From NCBI RefSeq assembly GCF_030158815.1, contig NZ_BPFZ01000001.1:287316-351315 (forward strand): a stretch of 64,000 bases of DNA, in the 5' to 3' direction. Below are positions 19,894 to 29,400 of the stretch, piece after piece. The translations under genes and the position numbers were made by a program. Source of the DNA: Candidatus Phycosocius spiralis. Lineage in GTDB: Bacteria > Pseudomonadota > Alphaproteobacteria > Caulobacterales > Aquidulcibacteraceae. The notes under the pieces are model-generated. The model worked only from the letters and a program-made list of their open reading frames with translations, made no database searches and had not been told where the DNA came from. Positions within the stretch are counted from its first letter, which is position 1. The number at the start of each line of letters is the position of its first letter.

Positions 19894-20590
19894 GTCAACT
19901 TCTGCGGGTTTCGGCTATTCCACGATTGCCCTATCTAGCTCAAGGCGTCGAAGTGTCAGATAGCTTGGTCGCTTCCCATTCTCTGTAGGTCATAGCTTTC
20001 CCTTTGACTCGCCATTCCAAAGTGCCGTTAGAAGGACGGCCGCAGACGACGGCCGCGGCTGCACTTGCGCTGGCGAAGGCATAGTCGGTGGTGAAGGTGC
20101 TGGCTTCTCCTTGCGGAACCAGAACGCCCGTCCGGCAAAGCTCGCCGTGCAGCTAGGCATAACCAGAGGCTTCTGTACCGATCCCAGCCCATTCGCGCCG
20201 GGCAGTTGATCCGGCTTGGACAACAAACTCACCATCACGTAGAAGCGCCTGCGCAGTGATGCCATGTTTGCGAAGATTGAGCTCGAAGCTCACGCTGGAG
20301 CTTTCGTCCGAGGAATTAGCTATAGCGGCGCGCAACATCCTGCGGCTGTTCAGGAACATGTTGATCCTGAGGGCCGGAAGGACCATCAAGAGGTAGTCGA
20401 GAAAAGCCTCCATGTTCGCTTGCCAAACCTCGGACAGACTCGATCGCGCAGGCGTATTCCCTTTTCCAGTTTCACTTTTCCAATGGACCGCGCGATTTAG
20501 ACCAGGCGCGCTTCGAGATATTTTACATGAGCCTTGTTCAGATTATTCGCGGCTGACGTTACGAGCACAGCGGTTGTCCACCACTCACGT
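19894..20590. repeat. direct repeat copy 1 (GIY-YIG/DUF4357 block)
   Basis: Homologous, in the same orientation, to 23766-24470, with an offset near 3.87 kb. The core at about 20098-20520 is almost identical to 23967-24388; I count about six differences by eye, including one single-base indel. The flanks on both sides remain recognisably homologous but are much more diverged. The two copies bracket higBA, two REP-like palindromes and the frameshifted gene at 21993. Confidence 0.85.
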
Positions 20591-20838
20591 TTGGCATCAT
20601 GAGACTTAATCCGGTCGCTGATATCTTCCGCCTCGCCGATATAGGCGCAGGGCTCTCCGTCTTTGTCACCCAAAAGCAGATAGACGCCCGTATAGCGGGC
20701 CTCTTTCCGGGCAAGTGCCTCGGCAATTTGGGTCCTAGGTGACATTATGACATGACCAGTCCAGTTAAAGACCTCAGCCGTCAGCATCCCGTCGGGCTTG
20801 CCGTCTACGAAATAAAGTTCCAGTGAGCGCCCCGTCAT
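19940..20838 (-). pseudogene. GIY-YIG nuclease / DUF4357 protein, broken (copy 1)
   Basis: The first 113 codons (from ATG 20838) encode a GIY-YIG domain: TGVYLLLGDKDGEPCAYIGE, then DISDRI and WWTTAVLV, ending YLEARLV. There a TAA at 20497-20499 stands where relatives would have Glu. The frame then shifts near 20470 (in GGAAAAGGGAAT) and resumes at MEAFLDYLLMVLPALR (ATG at 20413). DUF4357-type sequence continues to a second in-frame stop, a TAG at 20153-20155, after GIGTEASGYA. Coding similarity then continues in frame (LHGELCRTGVLVPQGEA) to a natural TGA at 19940. Three lesions make it a pseudogene. Its ATG overlaps the higA stop as ATGA, so it was, and its first part still is, co-translated with higBA. 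Confidence 0.85.
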
Positions 20839-21203
20839 TCGCCCCTCCCTAAAACCAAAGCCCGCTGGGGATCACCTAGCTTGCCCACAAACGGCGCAAC
20901 TTGGATCGTCCCTTCCCGGCTACGGGTCTGGGCAATGTCGAAGCTGTTTTGCATCCGCATCAAGGTATCCATCGACACGCCAAAGGCCTTTTCGATCCGC
21001 AATGCCATTTCCGGGGACAGATTAGCGCGCTCATTCAATAGCGCTGACAGCGCCGCTCGCGTCACGCCCAGCGCTTCGGCAGCCGCAGTGACCGACAGGC
21101 CCAGAGGCTCAATGATCTCGTGCTTCACAAAGCCGCCCGGATGGGCAGGGTTCTTTAAGCGGAAACCAGAAATCGCAGTCCCAGAAATCGCATTCATAGC
21201 CAC
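20835..21203 (-). CDS. higA: HigA-family antitoxin (XRE helix-turn-helix)
   Basis: A 122-residue protein. The opening NPAHPGGFVKHEIIEPLGLS and the XRE helix-turn-helix VTAAAEALGVTRAALSALLN (about residues 37-57) are diagnostic of HigA addiction-module antitoxins, as is MQNSFDIAQTR further on. The last 25 residues after that point (GTIQVAPFVGKLGDPQ onward) are not usual for the family and lead straight into the overlap with the GIY-YIG gene. It should neutralise HigB and repress the operon promoter. It lies three bases after higB, the toxin-first order typical of higBA. Confidence 0.93.
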   Translation of the reverse strand: MAMNAISGTAISGFRLKNPAHPGGFVKHEIIEPLGLSVTAAAEALGVTRAALSALLNERANLSPEMALRIEKAFGVSMDTLMRMQNSFDIAQTRSREGTIQVAPFVGKLGDPQRALVLGRGE

Positions 21204-21206
21204 CTC

Positions 21207-21497
21207 CTAGTGGTAATCCTCATAGTCCAGATCGATGATCTCAATCTCGTCTTGATCGATCCAAAACGTCATCCGCCAGTTCTTGGTCACAAAAAGGCTC
21301 CAAGTGCCCTTTCGATCGCCAGTCAATAGATGCGCCTTCCAACTCGGCACAGTCCGAAGCTCGTCCTCCCGCTCCATGTCTTGGAGGAAGGTCACCATGC
21401 GCCGGATCTTGGACACCACAGCAGGCTGAAGCCCGCTAGCGTCGTCGCTTTCAATGAAACGGTGCAATCCCTTATGGATCACGTTCCTGATTTTCAT
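21207..21497 (-). CDS. higB: HigB-family toxin (RelE-fold mRNA interferase)
   Basis: A 96-residue RelE-superfamily protein. It has KIRRMVTFLQDMEREDEL, then PSWKAHLLTGDRKGTWSLFV and the C-terminal signature NWRMTFWIDQDEIEIIDLDYEDYH. HigB toxins cleave mRNA on the ribosome. No lesion is visible: full length, with conserved basic and aromatic residues present. It is the first gene of a higB-higA-GIY-YIG transcription unit with a TTGACA box 30 bp upstream. Confidence 0.93.
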   Translation of the reverse strand: MKIRNVIHKGLHRFIESDDASGLQPAVVSKIRRMVTFLQDMEREDELRTVPSWKAHLLTGDRKGTWSLFVTKNWRMTFWIDQDEIEIIDLDYEDYH

Positions 21498-21503
21498 GCC
21501 TCA

Positions 21504-21532
21504 AGCTACCAAAAAGGACCGTATGGTGTCAA
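21504..21532 (-). promoter_or_regulatory. possible higBA promoter
   Basis: On the minus strand a perfect TTGACA (21532-21527) is followed after 17 bases by GTAGCT, a weak -10 match, just before the higB start region. The -35 match is exact and well placed. The -10 is poor, so the exact start is uncertain. HigA repression at this site is expected from the family, not seen. Confidence 0.4.
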
Positions 21533-21572
21533 GCGACACGATACAGTCTTATGGCGATGGCAATGGCTTGTT

Positions 21573-21590
21573 GTGCACCTTGAGGTGCAC
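21573..21590. repeat. REP-like palindrome 1
   Basis: GTGCACCT and AGGTGCAC form a perfect 8-bp inverted repeat around TG. It is followed by CCTACT, the same trailing sequence as palindrome 2 about 160 bp away, suggesting one family of extragenic palindromes. No T-run follows, so not a terminator. This and palindrome 2 are all I see in the gap between higB and the next gene (21498-21992). Confidence 0.6.
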
Positions 21591-21730
21591 CCTACTCTTG
21601 ATAGATCCGCGGAAACCTGGGCGGCATGGCATGGTGAAATCAATTGAGGATTGGCTGTTTTCCAGCTTTTATCACGGGGGTATGTGAAGCGGATGGATGA
21701 TTTCGATACACCTCGCAATCGATCTAAAAT

Positions 21731-21754
21731 GGTGCATTCCGCACGGAATGCACC
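21731..21754. repeat. REP-like palindrome 2
   Basis: GGTGCATTCCG (21731-21741) pairs perfectly with CGGAATGCACC (21744-21754) around CA, an 11-bp stem, followed by CTACT. Both palindromes share the GGTGCA/TGCACC ends and the trailing CTACT, as REP/BIME-type elements do. No RAYT transposase gene is in the window. Confidence 0.65.
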
Positions 21755-21992
21755 CTACTGCGCAAAGCGCAATGATATTTCAAGAAAAGGCTAACAGCGA
21801 CCATCTCGGTTGACAAAATCGAGATGGTTCATGAAGCTGTTGCGAAACGGGGCAGATATGTTTTCGACGTACGCATTCAAAATCTTGAAACTGGCGCAGT
21901 GGGTGGATTTGCCATTCTACTGTCTTCAGAAATCTGCAACCACTACTACCTAAGCGATTTATCACGTGTAATTTATTTTGGAGCTTGGACGC

Positions 21993-23305
21993 ATGACAAA
22001 GTTGAAGCGTGTAATTGTAGCACAGATTTTTATATTTTTGGGTGGATGGAGCACTGCCGCCCAAAGCGAAGCCACAGCTCCTTCCGAGAGCGGCGTAGTT
22101 CGCATTGCCAACCCAAGTGAAGGCTATACCTATTTTAACAAGCCCGGTGCGAATATCGATGACCACGAAGCAGAAGTTCGTTCATGCTTGCTTGACGCCA
22201 AAGTCGTCGTTTCATTCGATGAATTTATCGGTAACAATCAATCGCTGGTGGTATTTATAATGACGTCTGAACGGACCAAATCAGCGCGCCTCTCAGCCTT
22301 AAAAATTGCATGATTGTCCGCGGTTGGCGGGTGGTCGGGCTTCAAACCGAAGAAGGAAAAGCCCTATCCGTGGGACCGCAAGATAAGCTGAGGTCATTTT
22401 TGTTAGGACAGGTTGGGGCCGAGAAGCCCCAAGGTCAGATTGTTCGCATCTGGGGAAACGAAGCGCTTAACGCAACCCACAAGCGCTCGGAACTCGTGCC
22501 AAGATCCACAAATAATGGGCAATTGTCGCTTTTATACTTGGGCAAAATCACCGATTTGCTCTATCCGCCCACAAATTCGGTTATGGTCAATTATGGTGGT
22601 AAGTCAACCTTAGAAACGCTCGACCACACGGCAAGCATGGCCGAACGTTTAAAGTCTGCTCAACGATCCGATGCGGTACTCGCGCGGCCCTTGCAGACAA
22701 CCGAAAATATCGAGGTTCCAGAAACTTTTGAAAAAAAGATTGGTCGTAATCTTGCGGTCGCAGATTTTGCCAACATACCCGACGGTTGGGGCTTGATCGT
22801 GATACGAATCGATGGATGGAGCCTCAAAAATGGGCTTAGTCTTGGGTTTGGTCCCTTCAGGGGGCCCAAGCTGCGATCAAAAAAAGGTGTCATTGTCAAT
22901 GAAATTGATTTCCGGCGCGGCCCTCTAAGTAAAGGGGTTGGAAAAGATGGCTCTTGGCTGATCCGTGCAGTACCGCCGGGCGAATATCGACTAAGCCAAA
23001 TGGACGTTATCCCGCTTAATTTTTGCTTGGGTTCTCCTGTCTTCAAGTTAGAGAAAGGCCAGATCCTATATGCTGGCACGTTCGACTTATCTGCAACAGC
23101 GATGGGTCCTGACTTGTCCATGGAGCCGGTACAAACGCTTTTGGTGGGAAGCCCATTTGCAGACAGAGTTCAGCCAGCATCCTATGTTAATGGCTCCACG
23201 GCCAATTGCTTGGGCGGCGTATCCATTTATGCCATTGAGTTTCCAGGTGCCCCTTTTCTCGAAGACTACGAATGGGGGTCAAAGGCCAAAAAGAGCCTTA
23301 AATAG
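21993..23305 (+). pseudogene. secreted protein of unknown function, interrupted by a frameshift
   Basis: The first part (ATG 21993, GGAG nine bases upstream) encodes a signal peptide (TKLKRVIVAQIFIFLGGWST, then AAQS) and a short domain with GYTYFNKPGANIDDHEAEVR. It stops at TGA 22311-22313. The second part opens with an ATG at 22310 in the -1 frame and runs 331 codons. Adding one A to the A5 run at 22301-22305 joins the two into ALKNCMIVRGWRVVGL, a much more natural sequence than either end, so I read this as one gene of about 437 codons with a one-base deletion. Function unknown; a late segment (WLIRAVPPGEYRL) looks like a beta-sandwich module. Two coupled genes through the ATGA overlap remain possible, but the second lacks any export signal. 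Confidence 0.7.
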
Positions 23306-23765
23306 GCACTTTTTAGGTTTATTCATTTCTGCCCGCTCATCATGCATCCTTTGTGCTTTGCTTGTGCCAAAACTAGGCAAAGGGCGGTGCCGCCCTGAAC
23401 TGTGCTAATCATGCGTCACAACGACATGCTGACCATCATAGACTTCAAGATAAAGAAGGCCCATTCCTCAACTGAATTTCGGCCAAGAACTTATTCATCT
23501 TTTGCTATCCAATTGCCTTTCATCGACATCTCAAATACACTGATCTATTCAACATCCAAGCGCGCTCTAAACCAACTTTCATCTGCGTCAAACGCAGTAG
23601 CGGCAAGAACCTTAACTCGCACTAGATCGAGTACTGAGCTCAAACGCAACTATCTAGTTCTAAGAAGAGCACAATTTCACTATGCACGCCTTGAAGTGAA
23701 GTCAGGATCGGATCGTCTGGCTAATCCTTTGTCAATTGTACCTGCCTTGACAACTGTCACGGGTT
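23306..23765. other. intergenic stretch, no supported gene
   Basis: A plus-strand frame at 23402-23800 is open but has no ribosome site, no recognisable motif and runs into the repeat block, so I do not call it. The only structure I see is a 7-bp hairpin, AGGGCGG and CCGCCCT around TG (23381-23396), with no T-run. Confidence 0.5.
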
Positions 23766-24470
23766 GTCAACTTCTGCGATGTATGGCCGTTCTGCGGTAG
23801 TTCGAATGGGATCATGGAATTGAAGTGTCAGAATGCTTTTTCGCTTCCCATGCTTTATAGGTCATGGCTCATCTCGTGACGCGCCATTCCAACGTTTTAA
23901 GAAGGACAACCGATAAAAAGGAGGTAGCTGCACCCGTGCTGGCGAAGCCATAATTGGTGGTGAAGTTGCTGGCTTCTCCTTGCGGAACCAGAACACCCGT
24001 CCGGCAAAGCTCGCCGTGCAGCTGGCATAACCAGAGGCTTCTGTACCGATCCCAGCCCATTCGCGCCGGGCAGTTGATCCGGCTTGGACAACAAACTCAC
24101 CATCACGTAGAAGTGCCTGCGCAGTGATGCCATGTTTGCGAAGATTGAGCTCGAAGCTCACGCTGGAGCTTTCGTCCGAGGAATTAGCTATAGCGGCGCG
24201 CAACATCCTGCGGCTGTTCAGGAACATGTCGATCCTGAGGGCCGGAAGGACCATCAAGAGGTACTCGAGAAAAGCCTCCATGTTCGCTTGCCAAACCTCG
24301 GACAGACTCGATCGCGCAGGCGTATTCCCTTTTCCAGTTTCACTTTTCCAATGGACCGCGCGATCTAGACCAGGCGCGCTTCGAGATAGTTCAAGTGGGC
24401 CTTATGAAGGTCATTCGCAGCTAAGCATACCAGCTCAAAGATTATCCACCCCTAGCTTTTGGTATAGGGC
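23766..24470. repeat. direct repeat copy 2 (GIY-YIG/DUF4357 block)
   Basis: Partner of 19894-20590, same orientation. The near-identical core is 23967-24388. Outside it the match falls off on both sides but still aligns; for example GTCAACTTCTGCG starts both blocks. A recombination between the copies would remove about 3.9 kb including higBA. Confidence 0.85.
23812..24470 (-). pseudogene. GIY-YIG / DUF4357 protein remnant (copy 2)
   Basis: A paralogue of the broken gene at 19940-20838, lacking the first half of the GIY-YIG domain. From about 24470 it reads WIIFELVCLAANDLHKAHLN, then YLEARLV and a stop (TAG) at the same codon where copy 1 has TAA. It shares the GGAAAAGGGAAT frameshift. It continues as MEAFLEYLLMVLPALR from ATG 24281 to GIGTEASGYAS, loses frame by a one-base deletion near 24022, and resumes as LHGELCRTGVLVPQGEAS. 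It has one more stop (TGA, 23869-23871) before the natural end at 23812. A 139-codon frame from 24281 stays open but shifts out of the family sequence half-way. No function is expected. Confidence 0.8.
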
Positions 24471-24571
24471 GACGGGATGCTTTCTTTATCCATTTGAGCC
24501 AAATCTTTCGTCATCGCGCGATTATAAGTCAGAAACGTGCGTCCCTGCGACCCTTAAGGCCGCAGGGAAAT

Positions 24572-25159
24572 TTAGCGCACGATCTGGCGGTAAAACACAT
24601 GCCCCCCTATCGCATTGACACGCAAATATACCCGTGACCAGTTGGGAGACACCATTAAAGCGTGAAAATGGGTTGCACCGGGTGCAATCCCTGGCCGCCA
24701 GCCATCCACGACGCGCTCTGCAATTTCATTGGCGCGCTGCCACTGAAGCCCCTTTGGCGTACGTTTAGTGCCGCAGGCCCATGAAAACTGACAAGATTGC
24801 CCACGACGCTGATAGACAACGCCGCAAAAGCTCTTTGGATATCCTTTTGAAGCCACCCGCGTTGCAACCACTTCAGCTACTGCTTCTTGGCCGCGACGGG
24901 GCTCACCCTTCGCTTCATAATACACTGCCTCAGCCAGACAACGAACCTGACGCGCACGATCAAGCTCGACCGTGTTGTGTTTGAGATTCGATGTACCCTG
25001 GGATTGGGTCGTGGTTATGTCGGCATCAACCTGGGCATTGGTCACCTCAGATTCTGCGTGAGCGACCGTGCTGAGGCATACGATCAAACACACAGTCCCT
25101 AAAACGGTCGCAGCATCACGCGCGAAGGTCTTAAGGAGGCCGGTCTGTCCCGACTTCAT
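24572..25159 (-). CDS. SleB-type cell wall hydrolase
   Basis: A 195-residue exported protein. A hydrophobic segment (VLGTVCLIVCLSTVAHA) is followed by a linker and a Hydrolase_2 (SleB) domain starting CLAEAVYYEAKGEPRRGQEA, with the family's glutamate in YYEAKGE. SFCGVVYQ and FSWACG follow, and the end is FHALMVSPNWSRVY. Such enzymes cut peptidoglycan glycan strands and in non-sporulating bacteria act in wall remodelling. I chose the ATG at 25159 for the basic-then-hydrophobic signal that follows; no strong ribosome site separates it from upstream options. Confidence 0.88.
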   Translation of the reverse strand: MKSGQTGLLKTFARDAATVLGTVCLIVCLSTVAHAESEVTNAQVDADITTTQSQGTSNLKHNTVELDRARQVRCLAEAVYYEAKGEPRRGQEAVAEVVATRVASKGYPKSFCGVVYQRRGQSCQFSWACGTKRTPKGLQWQRANEIAERVVDGWRPGIAPGATHFHALMVSPNWSRVYLRVNAIGGHVFYRQIVR

Positions 25160-25414
25160 GAAGTTAACATATAGCCAAACAGCCTCAACCGCAAATTTTC
25201 TGCCTTGTCCGCATAGCCACATTTTCGTGATTGAGGCGGAAACATCCGTCCAAGGAGAAAATTTGCTAACAATTTTAGTAGCTTAAAAAGTCCTTGCAAT
25301 TAAGCATAACGCCCATGCAATGGCCAAAATAGGCCTGTTTTTGGGGGAATAGAGGCGCGTTCTTTCCCGCAAAACTCATGATTATTTCGGCGGATAACCC
25401 GAATCAGAGGTAGA

Positions 25415-26284
25415 CTAATCCCGCAAAACATAGCGCCTGTTAATCGGCTGAACTGGCCGGGCATTGGCAGGGAATAGGGCTTTGAAGCGGGCGACATCTT
25501 CTTGCGATACGAGGATGGGCGTTGAGAGCACGGTCCACAGAACGGTTTCAGAGCAAGGTGGCGTCGTAAGTGACCCTTGATAGCGATACATCCCATTGAT
25601 TGGTGCGATCAGGCCCCTTTGCTCCACCGTACCAGCACTGACAGAACCTTCTTCCTTGGGGGCTTTGTCCATGATCGTGGTGAATAGGAGGTTTTCGCCG
25701 CCGGGCATCATCAAAACGCCGATTACGGCCAGCTTGCCTTCTGCATTTTTGTGCACGAAGTGGACTTCCATCGGGTAATTATGGCCATCAATGGTGTGTT
25801 CGGATGGGGTGTGGAAGTGAAATTGCAAGAGGTCGTAACGTTCCCCATCAATGGTGGCGTAGCCGCCGTCCTTGCCCTCAACCTGGATCGTATGGCCATT
25901 ATTGACGACGTTCCAAGCACCAGGCTTCCAATGCAACGCAATATTGGAGATTTCAGCGTCCACCCCGCCAGTTAGATCAATCGGGGATTGTTCTTGGCCT
26001 GAAGCACATACCTTATTGGCTTCATTCAGACTGCCCCAGGCTTGCGGCCCCCCTGCCCCTTCATAACCCCAATGGGCGCCTTCTTTGCCGGGTATCAGCG
26101 CCGTAACGGCCGCTTTGACGCCTGCACCTGCGGGCTTATTGGATTGCGGCTCACTATGGCTATCTTTAGCGCCGTGCGCGGTTTCTGGCTTGGTTGGTGC
26201 CTCGCTCATCAAGGCTTTTGCTGTGCCCAGTCCTGCGACGCCAACAATGGCAATAATTCCGATACCGGCTAAGATACGCTTCAT
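25415..26284 (-). CDS. alpha-class carbonic anhydrase, exported
   Basis: A 289-residue protein with an N-terminal signal or anchor segment (ILAGIGIIAIVGVAGLG), a Lys/Pro-rich linker, and an alpha-carbonic-anhydrase domain from HWGYEG (about residue 75). The three zinc-binding histidines fall in QFHFH and EVHFVH. The QSPIDL segment and SLTTPPCSETV are classic. It interconverts CO2 and bicarbonate in the periplasm. GAGGG precedes the ATG at 26284. It is a single gene between the SleB hydrolase and the rpoC terminator. Confidence 0.95.
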   Translation of the reverse strand: MKRILAGIGIIAIVGVAGLGTAKALMSEAPTKPETAHGAKDSHSEPQSNKPAGAGVKAAVTALIPGKEGAHWGYEGAGGPQAWGSLNEANKVCASGQEQSPIDLTGGVDAEISNIALHWKPGAWNVVNNGHTIQVEGKDGGYATIDGERYDLLQFHFHTPSEHTIDGHNYPMEVHFVHKNAEGKLAVIGVLMMPGGENLLFTTIMDKAPKEEGSVSAGTVEQRGLIAPINGMYRYQGSLTTPPCSETVLWTVLSTPILVSQEDVARFKALFPANARPVQPINRRYVLRD

Positions 26285-26385
26285 GACACAACCCTCACGC
26301 ACATTATGGTCTCGATCAGCCTAGACGATAGTCCTTAAGTTTTCGTCACTTAGTTTGCATGGCCAAGGTTCTAGCGATGTGCACA

Positions 26386-26419
26386 AACAAAAACGGCCCC
26401 AAGTTGGCTTGGAGCCGTT
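26386..26419 (-). terminator. rpoBC operon terminator
   Basis: On the minus strand AACGGCTCCAAG and CTTGGGGCCGTT form a 12-bp stem with one T-G wobble around CCAA, running into TTTTTG. It lies 23 bp beyond the rpoC stop, a strong intrinsic terminator for the operon. Confidence 0.93.
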
Positions 26420-26442
26420 ATAGAGGTCAAAAAGGCTGGAAA

Positions 26443-29400
26443 TTATTCCGCACCGAGATCTACAACATCCATGCCGGCGACATCGGTTGGCAAGGGTTCG
26501 AGTGCAACTTCTTGCTCAATCTCGGCATCCGCATCCTGATAGGCGGCGATCGCCTTCAAACGACGCAACGCACCACCCGTACCCGCAGGGATCAAGCGAC
26601 CCACAATCACATTTTCCTTCAAGCCTTCCAGTGTATCATGCTTTCCATTAACCGCCGCATCGGTAAGAACGCGGGTGGTTTCTTGGAACGAAGCCGCTGA
26701 GATGAACGAACGCGTCTGCAAAGAAGCTTTGGTGATACCCAACAGGACGGGTTCTGCTGTTGCTTCGCGCAGACCTAATTCCTTCATGCGGGCATTTTCA
26801 TCAAGCAGATCGATTTCATCAATCGCATCGCCCTTGATCATGTCCGTATCGCCTGGATCGGTGACTTCCACTTTCTGCAACATCTGGCGGACGATGGTTT
26901 CAATATGCTTGTCATTGATACCAACGCCTTGTAGACGATAGACTTTTTGTATTTCTTCAACCAGATATTCGGCCAATGCTTCAACTCCCAGAACCGCCAG
27001 AATATCTTGTGGTGCAGGGTTGCCATCCAATAGATACTCACCGCGCTTGATCCGGTCGCCATCTTGGACCGACAAATGCTTGCCTTTGGCGATCAGATAG
27101 GTTGCAGGTTCTAAGGTCTCATCATCGGGGATGATCAGCACTTTGCGCTTGTTCTTATAGTCCTTACCAAACTCAACCTTACCATCGATTTCAGCGATGA
27201 TGGCATGATCCTTTGGACGGCGCGCTTCAAACAATTCAGCAACCCGTGGCAGACCACCGGTGATATCGCGGGTCTTAGCGCCCCCAGTCGCAACACGCGA
27301 CAAGGTAGCCCCAGGTCCCACTTCTTCACCGTCCACCACCGACAAAATGGCATCGATTGGCAAAGTGTAGACAGCATCTGCCCCATTAGCCAATTTAGCG
27401 ATCGAGCCGTCAGCTGCTAAAATAGCAATCGCAGGCTTTAAGTCATTATTGGCCTTAGACCCCCGCCAGTCGATCACGCGCTTAGAAGATATGCCTGTGG
27501 CATCGTCTAATTCATCGCGGGCCGAGATACCGTCAACCAGATCTTGCAAGCGAACTTTGCCGCCAACTTCGGTCACGATGGGGGTTGCGAACGGGTCCCA
27601 ATCGGCCAGGCGTTGGCCACGTGAGACTTTTGCTTTGTCTTCTGCACGAATGCGCGCACCAAAAGGCAGCTTAAAGGATTGACGCTCTTTACCTTCACCA
27701 TCCAAAACAGAAATCACCATGTTGCGGCTGAGGCAAACAAGATCGCCATCGTCGCGCTTGACCGTTGCGCGGTTCAAGAAACGCACCTTTCCATCAAGGC
27801 CTGCTTCCATAAAGCTGGTATCAGCCACTTGCGCCGCCCCACCAATATGGAAGGTCCGCATGGTCAACTGGGTGCCAGGCTCACCGATGGACTGGGCAGC
27901 AATAACACCAACTGCTTCGCCATGGTTGACGCGCGTTCCGCGGGCGAGATCACGCCCATAGCAGGTCGCACATACACCATTTCGGGTTTCGCAGGTCAGC
28001 GGTGAGCGCACTTTTATAGATTGAACACCCGCTTTATCAATGGCGATTGCAATATCTTCATCTACATAAGTGTCTTGTGGGAAAAGGATTTCGCCAGTTT
28101 GTGGATCAAAAGCGTCTTGGGCCAAGGTACGACCCAAAATGCGCTGTTCCAGCGACACGATGGTTTCAGCACCCTCAGTCACAGCGCGCAACTCAATACC
28201 CAAAGAGGTGCCGCAATCTTCTTCGGTGATGATGCAATCTTGCGCTACATCAACCAAACGACGGGTTAGATAACCAGAGTTAGCGGTTTTAAGCGCGGTA
28301 TCGGCCAAGCCTTTACGCGCACCATGGGTGGAGTTGAAATATTCTTGAACAGTCAAGCCTTCTTTAAAGTTAGAGATGATCGGTGTTTCGATGATTTCAC
28401 CCGATGGCTTAGCCATTAATCCGCGCATTCCGGCCAATTGCTTCATTTGGTTTTTAGAACCACGCGCCCCAGAATGGGCCATCATAAAGACGGAGTTCAT
28501 TTCTAAGGTTTTGCCATCACGGCCTGGACGTAGTCGTGAAACTTCCTCCATCATAGCATCTGCCACGCGGTCGGTACATTTTGACCAAGCATCCACAACC
28601 TTATTGTATTTTTCACCTTTTGTGATCAGACCATCGGAATATTGTTGCTCATATTCCTCGACACTGGAGCGGGTGGCTTCGACCATGGCTTCTTTTTCTG
28701 GCGGTACAACCATATCGGCCATCCCGAACGAAATTCCTGCCTTACATGCTTCCTTGAAACCCAATTGCATCATCTTATCAGCGAAAATGACCGTAGCTTT
28801 CTGACCGCAGAAGCGGTAGACTTGGTCGATGATGTTGGATACCTCTTTTTTGGTCATTAATTGGCTGACAATGGTTGGTGGCACTTTAGGGTGACGTGGT
28901 AACAAATCAGCGATCATAAAGCGCCCTGGCGTGGTGTTGATGGTTTTTGTCAGAGGTTTTCCATCTTCATCTACGCCAACATATCGCGCCTTTATCTTGC
29001 TATGCAGGGTAATAATACCTTCATCTAAAGCGGTTTCGATTTCACCCAAATCGCCAAAGGCTTTGCCTTCACCGATTTCGCCATCCCGCTCAATCGACAA
29101 AAAGTAAAGACCCAACACGATATCCTGGCTTGGCACGATGATAGGCTTGCCGCTGGCAGGGCTTAAGATGTTATTAGTCGACATCATCAGCACGCGGGCT
29201 TCAAGCTGCGACTCTATCGACAAAGGCACGTGAACAGCCATTTGATCGCCATCAAAGTCAGCGTTAAATGCCGTACACACTAAAGGGTGCAGCTGGATCG
29301 CCTTGCCTTCGATCAGCTTGGGTTCAAACGCTTGAATGCCCAAACGGTGCAAGGTTGGCGCACGGTTGAGCATAACTGGGTGCTCACGAATTACCTCGTC

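Noticed and set aside
19940..20838. stop codons in the GIY-YIG gene as recoding
   Set aside because: Three separate lesions (two stops and a frameshift) with no recoding signal point to decay, not programmed readthrough.
23402..23800. 132-codon plus-strand frame before the second repeat
   Set aside because: No ribosome site, no similarity to any family I know, and it extends into a pseudogene block.
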